In this document: positions 6,976-9,328 of the stretch, piece after piece | Position numbering within the stretch: position 1 is the stretch's first letter | Layout of the letters: every line of letters begins with the position of its first letter | Assembly: GCA_937897085.1 (NCBI GenBank) | Contig: CALCOR010000007.1 | Coordinates: forward strand, 1 to 9,328 | Source: an uncultured euryarchaeote | Lineage (GTDB): Archaea > Thermoplasmatota > Poseidoniia > Poseidoniales > Thalassarchaeaceae | Length of the DNA stretch: 9,328 bases | Direction of reading: 5' to 3' | The notes under the pieces: generated by a model | Told to the model about the DNA's origin: nothing | What the model saw: only the letters and a program-made list of their open reading frames with translations | The model's database searches: none | Program-made: the position numbers and the translations under genes

Positions 6976-7554
6976 ATGGTAGCCACCCTCCAGCCCCACA
7001 CGATGAGGGAACAGTCTCCGCCATGGTTCCCAGCATGGCTGATGGAATTCTCCGAGCCAGTCGCCGACCCGAAGAAGTTGGCTGCAATCCTGCTGGAGCA
7101 TCGCGAGGATGAGCATTGGCTGCTACTCGGTTACCCGAGCGTGGTCAGCGAGCGACATCTCTGGGCGGCATGGCTGGCTCTCTCACAGCGAGCGCGTGAC
7201 GAGGAGATGATCAGCCGAGGCATAGATGGAGAATTCCTGCGCCTGCTGGCCGGAACGCACCAGATGCGCACCGCGTTCGAACGGGCTGGCGTGCGAGCGG
7301 GTGACAGGCGCGCTTGGCTGGTACGGCTGCCAGAAGAGGAAGAGATCGGTGAACTGCCCGACAACGACATCAACGGGCTGGCAGAGCGGGCTGACAGGCT
7401 GTTCGGTTGGCTGGGTGGAGAACTATTGCCAGAACGACCTCTGCCGACCGAAGAGGGAATCGTACGTCTGGGAATCGATGCTGACGGGCTGGCCTTCGAG
7501 CAGTGGGAGGATGTCTGCCTCGGTCACATCGCAGTGTCCGACCTCAGTGGCTGA
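6976..7554 (+). CDS. cgi121: Cgi121-like KEOPS complex subunit
   Basis: The 192-residue product resembles Cgi121 (CGI-121/TPRKB family), the small subunit that binds Bud32 in the KEOPS complex, which makes t6A in ANN-decoding tRNAs. The recognisable core is RGIDGEFLRLLAGTHQMRTA (81-100) followed by FERAGVR (101-107), matching the family's helix with Glu-x-Leu then a Gly-Thr-x-Gln segment and an Ala-x-x-x-x-Gly turn. HREDEHWLLLGYPSVVSERH (42-61) fits the preceding strand and helix start. Family members are often nearer 150 residues; the surplus is an acidic stretch (120-131) and a longer tail. Spacing of 9 bp after hel308 suggests cotranscription, and I recall this neighbourhood from other euryarchaea, which supports the call without proving it. 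No Shine-Dalgarno precedes ATG 6976; ATG 7003 (Met10) is an alternative. Confidence 0.75.
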   Translation: MVATLQPHTMREQSPPWFPAWLMEFSEPVADPKKLAAILLEHREDEHWLLLGYPSVVSERHLWAAWLALSQRARDEEMISRGIDGEFLRLLAGTHQMRTAFERAGVRAGDRRAWLVRLPEEEEIGELPDNDINGLAERADRLFGWLGGELLPERPLPTEEGIVRLGIDADGLAFEQWEDVCLGHIAVSDLSG

Positions 7555-7600
7555 TGGACAGACTCATAGAGGGGCGTTCAGACCAGTGAATGGGAACGAT

Positions 7601-7852
7601 ATGGGAAGATTCCATGGATTTCGCGCCTGCGTGACGTGCAACATCCCGTGCACCCCACTGAACTTCGTGGATCTCGAGCGCAAGCGCTACTGCCTCGCAT
7701 GCTTCACCGAGATGAGCAATCCCGAGCATCCGGAACTCGAAGAGATTCGCAAGAAGTGCGAGGATGCGGTCTCGGAGTGGAAGTGCATCAAGTGGGACCG
7801 CTCCGAATACAAGCTCCCCAGCGGGCCTCTGCCCGCCCGCGGCCACAAGTGA
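7601..7852 (+). CDS. Small zinc-ribbon-like Cys-rich protein, unknown function
   Basis: This 83-residue protein has seven cysteines. CVTC (10-13) and CLAC (31-34) are two CxxC knuckles 17 residues apart, a spacing that fits a small zinc ribbon; C17, C53 and C62 are extra. A charged helix-like segment (about 44-60, PELEEIRKKCEDAVSEW) follows, then a polar Pro/Gly-rich tail. I do not recognise the family; nucleic-acid or protein binding is a guess. ATG 7601 is the simplest start. GTG 7586 in the same frame is an alternative with AGAGGGG (7568-7574) 11 nt before it, adding five residues. The frame is open far upstream, but that part overlaps cgi121 and is not coding. It follows cgi121 by 46 bp on the same strand and ends 2 bp from the stop codon of the opposing radA. 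Confidence 0.7.
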   Translation: MGRFHGFRACVTCNIPCTPLNFVDLERKRYCLACFTEMSNPEHPELEEIRKKCEDAVSEWKCIKWDRSEYKLPSGPLPARGHK

Positions 7853-7854
7853 AT

Positions 7855-8904
7855 TCAGTCGCGAATTCCGTCGGCTGTGACGACGAACACGGCCTCTCCT
7901 TCCGGCAGGTTCGGGCTGTCGACCAGCCTGCAGATCCTGCGCCCGCCCTTTCCTGATTTGCGCAGGTAGAGCCTGAATGTGCTCGCGTGACCGACTATGT
8001 GACCGCCGATTGGCTTGGTCGGATCTCCCCACATCGCGTCGGGCTTGGAATGGACCTGATTGGTGACCAGAACGAGCGCGTTGTTGATGTCGGCCAACTG
8101 CTTGAGTTCCTTCAGGTGCTTGTTCAACTTCTGCTGCCGAGGCGCCAGGTTGGCTCGTCCGATGTATTCGGCGCGGAAGTGGCTGGTGAGCGAATCTACG
8201 ATGACGAGCTTGACATCGATGTTCCTCGACATCCGCTTGATCTCATCGACCAGCAGCATCTGATGCGGAGAGTTGTAGGCGCGGGCGACATGAATGCGCT
8301 CCAACACCATCTCCGGGTCGAGGCCCGCTGCGCGCGCCATCTGGGTGATGCGCTCAGGACGGAAGGTATCCTCCGTGTCGATGTAGAACACCTCGCCACC
8401 GAATCCTCCTTCCTCGATGGGCAGGACGGTGTTCACAGCCAACTGGTGGCCGATCTGGGTCTTTCCAGAACCGAACTCGCCGTAGACCTCACAGATGGCC
8501 TGTGTCTCAAATCCGCCTCCGAGAAGCTCATCGAGATTGCTCGAACTGCTGGTGAGTTTCTGCACCTGCCGGCGCCGCTCCAACAGTGCGCCGCCACTGA
8601 GGAATCCGCCGATGTTGGCGAGTTTCTTGGCACCGGCGATGATCTTGACAGACACCGCTTCTCCGAGTTCCGCTGAATCAGCGAGTTCTACTGGTGTCAT
8701 TACGGCGATTGACAACAGGTCCTCGTAGCCCGCTTCGCGGAGTTTCTCCGCGGTCGCAGGGCCTACTCCAGGAAGATCGTCGACCGTCGCTTCCGGCTCT
8801 TCGGGCACGTCGATGACAATCTCCTCCTCTTCCGAGTCCGTCTCGGCATCTACTGGTTCTGTCTCAATCTCTTCATCATTCTTCTTCGCTTTCTTCGCTG
8901 TCAT
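7855..8904 (-). CDS. radA: RadA recombinase (archaeal Rad51/RecA family)
   Basis: The 349-residue product is a full-length archaeal RadA, the ATP-dependent strand-exchange protein that forms filaments on single-stranded DNA. An acidic Lys/Glu-rich tail (1-40) precedes a helix-hairpin-helix domain ([14 protein letters not shown], 42-55), then the polymerisation linker [11 protein letters not shown] (101-111). The core follows, with [16 protein letters not shown] (124-139), Walker A GEFGSGKT (142-149), Walker B LVIVDS (233-238) and L2-region [20 protein letters not shown] (280-299). Phe101 and Gly104 give FxxG instead of the FxxA common in Rad51 partners. Start ATG 8904 is preceded by AGGAGA (8917-8912) with 7 nt spacing; a TTG at 8931 in frame is rejected for that reason. 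It is convergent with the Cys-rich gene. A TATA-like element lies about 50 nt upstream. The identification is secure. Confidence 0.97.
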   Translation of the reverse strand: MTAKKAKKNDEEIETEPVDAETDSEEEEIVIDVPEEPEATVDDLPGVGPATAEKLREAGYEDLLSIAVMTPVELADSAELGEAVSVKIIAGAKKLANIGGFLSGGALLERRRQVQKLTSSSSNLDELLGGGFETQAICEVYGEFGSGKTQIGHQLAVNTVLPIEEGGFGGEVFYIDTEDTFRPERITQMARAAGLDPEMVLERIHVARAYNSPHQMLLVDEIKRMSRNIDVKLVIVDSLTSHFRAEYIGRANLAPRQQKLNKHLKELKQLADINNALVLVTNQVHSKPDAMWGDPTKPIGGHIVGHASTFRLYLRKSGKGGRRICRLVDSPNLPEGEAVFVVTADGIRD

Positions 8905-8911
8905 GTCAATG

Positions 8912-8917
8912 TCTCCT
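8912..8917 (-). promoter_or_regulatory. Shine-Dalgarno site of radA
   Basis: AGGAGA on the minus strand lies 7 nt before ATG 8904. It is the clearest ribosome-binding site in front of any gene in this window and fixes the radA start, which makes residue 1 the Met of MTAKKAKK. Confidence 0.8.
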
Positions 8918-8936
8918 GTGGCTCTTACCAATGTTC

Positions 8937-9008
8937 GTTCAGCAACGGGGGTATTTGAACAACAGACTAGGGGTCACCTGAGAGTTGAAAGTGAACGGTA
9001 AACTGAAC
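8937..9008 (-). promoter_or_regulatory. Probable radA promoter with repeated GTTCA elements
   Basis: Read on the minus strand, TTCAAATA (8959-8952) resembles an archaeal TATA box; transcription about 25 nt downstream would begin near 8930 and give a leader of about 25 nt holding the Shine-Dalgarno site. GTTCA occurs three times in the radA direction (9008-9004, 8996-8992, 8960-8956) and once inverted (TGAAC, 8941-8937). Starts of the direct copies are 12 and 36 bp apart. The last direct copy overlaps the TATA-like box, and with the inverted one brackets the span between box and start. Promoter position is a fair inference; an operator role for GTTCA is speculative. Confidence 0.5.
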
Positions 9009-9034
9009 AAGGCTGTGTGCCTCGTTCTTCACTT

Positions 9035-9328
9035 TCACTCGGGCGCGACATCCTCGGCTGGCGTCTCGATGTGGTCGTAGATTATGTGCACGTCCGAGTA
9101 GGTCTCGATGTTGTCCCCGTCGACACCAATCTCCAATCGCCAGCCACCGGCCTCAGGGCTGGTGCGGAAGAATTCGTAGTCACCCTCAGCGCCGTCGGCG
9201 ACCTCCGCGGTCTGCGTATCGACCTCGGCATCCTCTCCGTCATGCACCGTCCAAGTCACTGACGCGCTCGACCCACTGAGTGGCCAGATTCCCGAGGGAT
9301 TAACGACATGGCAGGATACATCCACGCG
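9035..9328 (-). CDS. Unknown protein with secreted look, C-terminal part (partial)
   Basis: The last 97 codons of a leftward gene whose start lies beyond base 9328. The visible part is acidic and rich in Gly, Val, Thr and Glu with alternating hydrophobic residues, for example SASVTWTVHDGEDAEV and GGWRLEIGVDGDNIET, which suggests a beta-sandwich (Ig-like or similar) of the kind common in exported archaeal proteins. One Cys is present near the left limit of what is visible (VSCHV). There is no membrane helix at the C-terminus, so it is not anchored by its tail. The stop codon is 130 bp upstream of the radA start on the same strand. Domain family and export are inference. Confidence 0.6.
   Translation of the reverse strand, partial: RVDVSCHVVNPSGIWPLSGSSASVTWTVHDGEDAEVDTQTAEVADGAEGDYEFFRTSPEAGGWRLEIGVDGDNIETYSDVHIIYDHIETPAEDVAPE

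Noticed and set aside
7226..7600. Long N-terminal extension of the Cys-rich protein
   Set aside because: It overlaps cgi121 in another frame, and the cgi121 frame is the one that carries a recognisable domain.
7987..8676. A 229-codon open frame on the plus strand across radA
   Set aside because: It lies entirely antisense to the secure radA gene; its composition is what the reverse of a GC-rich gene gives, and no domain is visible.

Overview
The window looks like a piece of an archaeal chromosome, most likely a euryarchaeote. The protein content is archaeal: a RadA recombinase with an N-terminal helix-hairpin-helix, a Hel308-type Ski2 helicase, and a Cgi121-like KEOPS subunit next to it. The high GC content, short intergenic gaps, acidic protein extensions and large lipoprotein-like or membrane-anchored proteins would suit marine Thermoplasmatota (Poseidoniales / Marine Group II). 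That placement is inference from style and was not tested. No rRNA, tRNA, CRISPR array, insertion sequence or phage gene is visible, so this reads as core chromosome.

Layout. 1-117 (-) is the Lys/Ser-rich N-terminus of an unknown protein running off the left edge. A divergent intergenic region (118-304) with two small hairpins follows. Then come three plus-strand genes: a PaaI-like hotdog thioesterase (305-781), a SprT-like zinc metalloprotease (860-1468) and a large membrane-anchored, mostly extracytoplasmic protein of unknown function (1535-3565). This last gene converges on a minus-strand two-TM protein with three TerB/EF-hand-like repeats (3591-4256). From the next divergent region (4257-4392) runs the hel308 helicase gene (4393-6966), followed closely by a cgi121-like gene (6976-7554) and a small multi-cysteine protein (7601-7852). 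These converge, with only 2 bp between stop codons, on radA (7855-8904, minus). Upstream of radA lie its promoter region and the C-terminal end of a minus-strand protein with a secreted, beta-rich look (9035-9328).

How the genes may work together. Three genes point to genome maintenance. RadA performs strand exchange, Hel308 remodels stalled forks and recombination intermediates, and SprT-like proteases elsewhere degrade DNA-protein crosslinks. Cgi121 belongs to KEOPS, which makes t6A in tRNA and has been linked to genome stability. The hel308-cgi121 pair, 9 bp apart on one strand, is the clearest likely operon. No wholly new defence or mobile system is evident. The items most worth a second look are the roughly 95-residue insert in the helicase, the triple-repeat two-TM protein, the unknown membrane protein with its start codon in the loop of a perfect hairpin, the tiny cysteine-rich protein after cgi121, and repeated GTTCA elements in front of radA.
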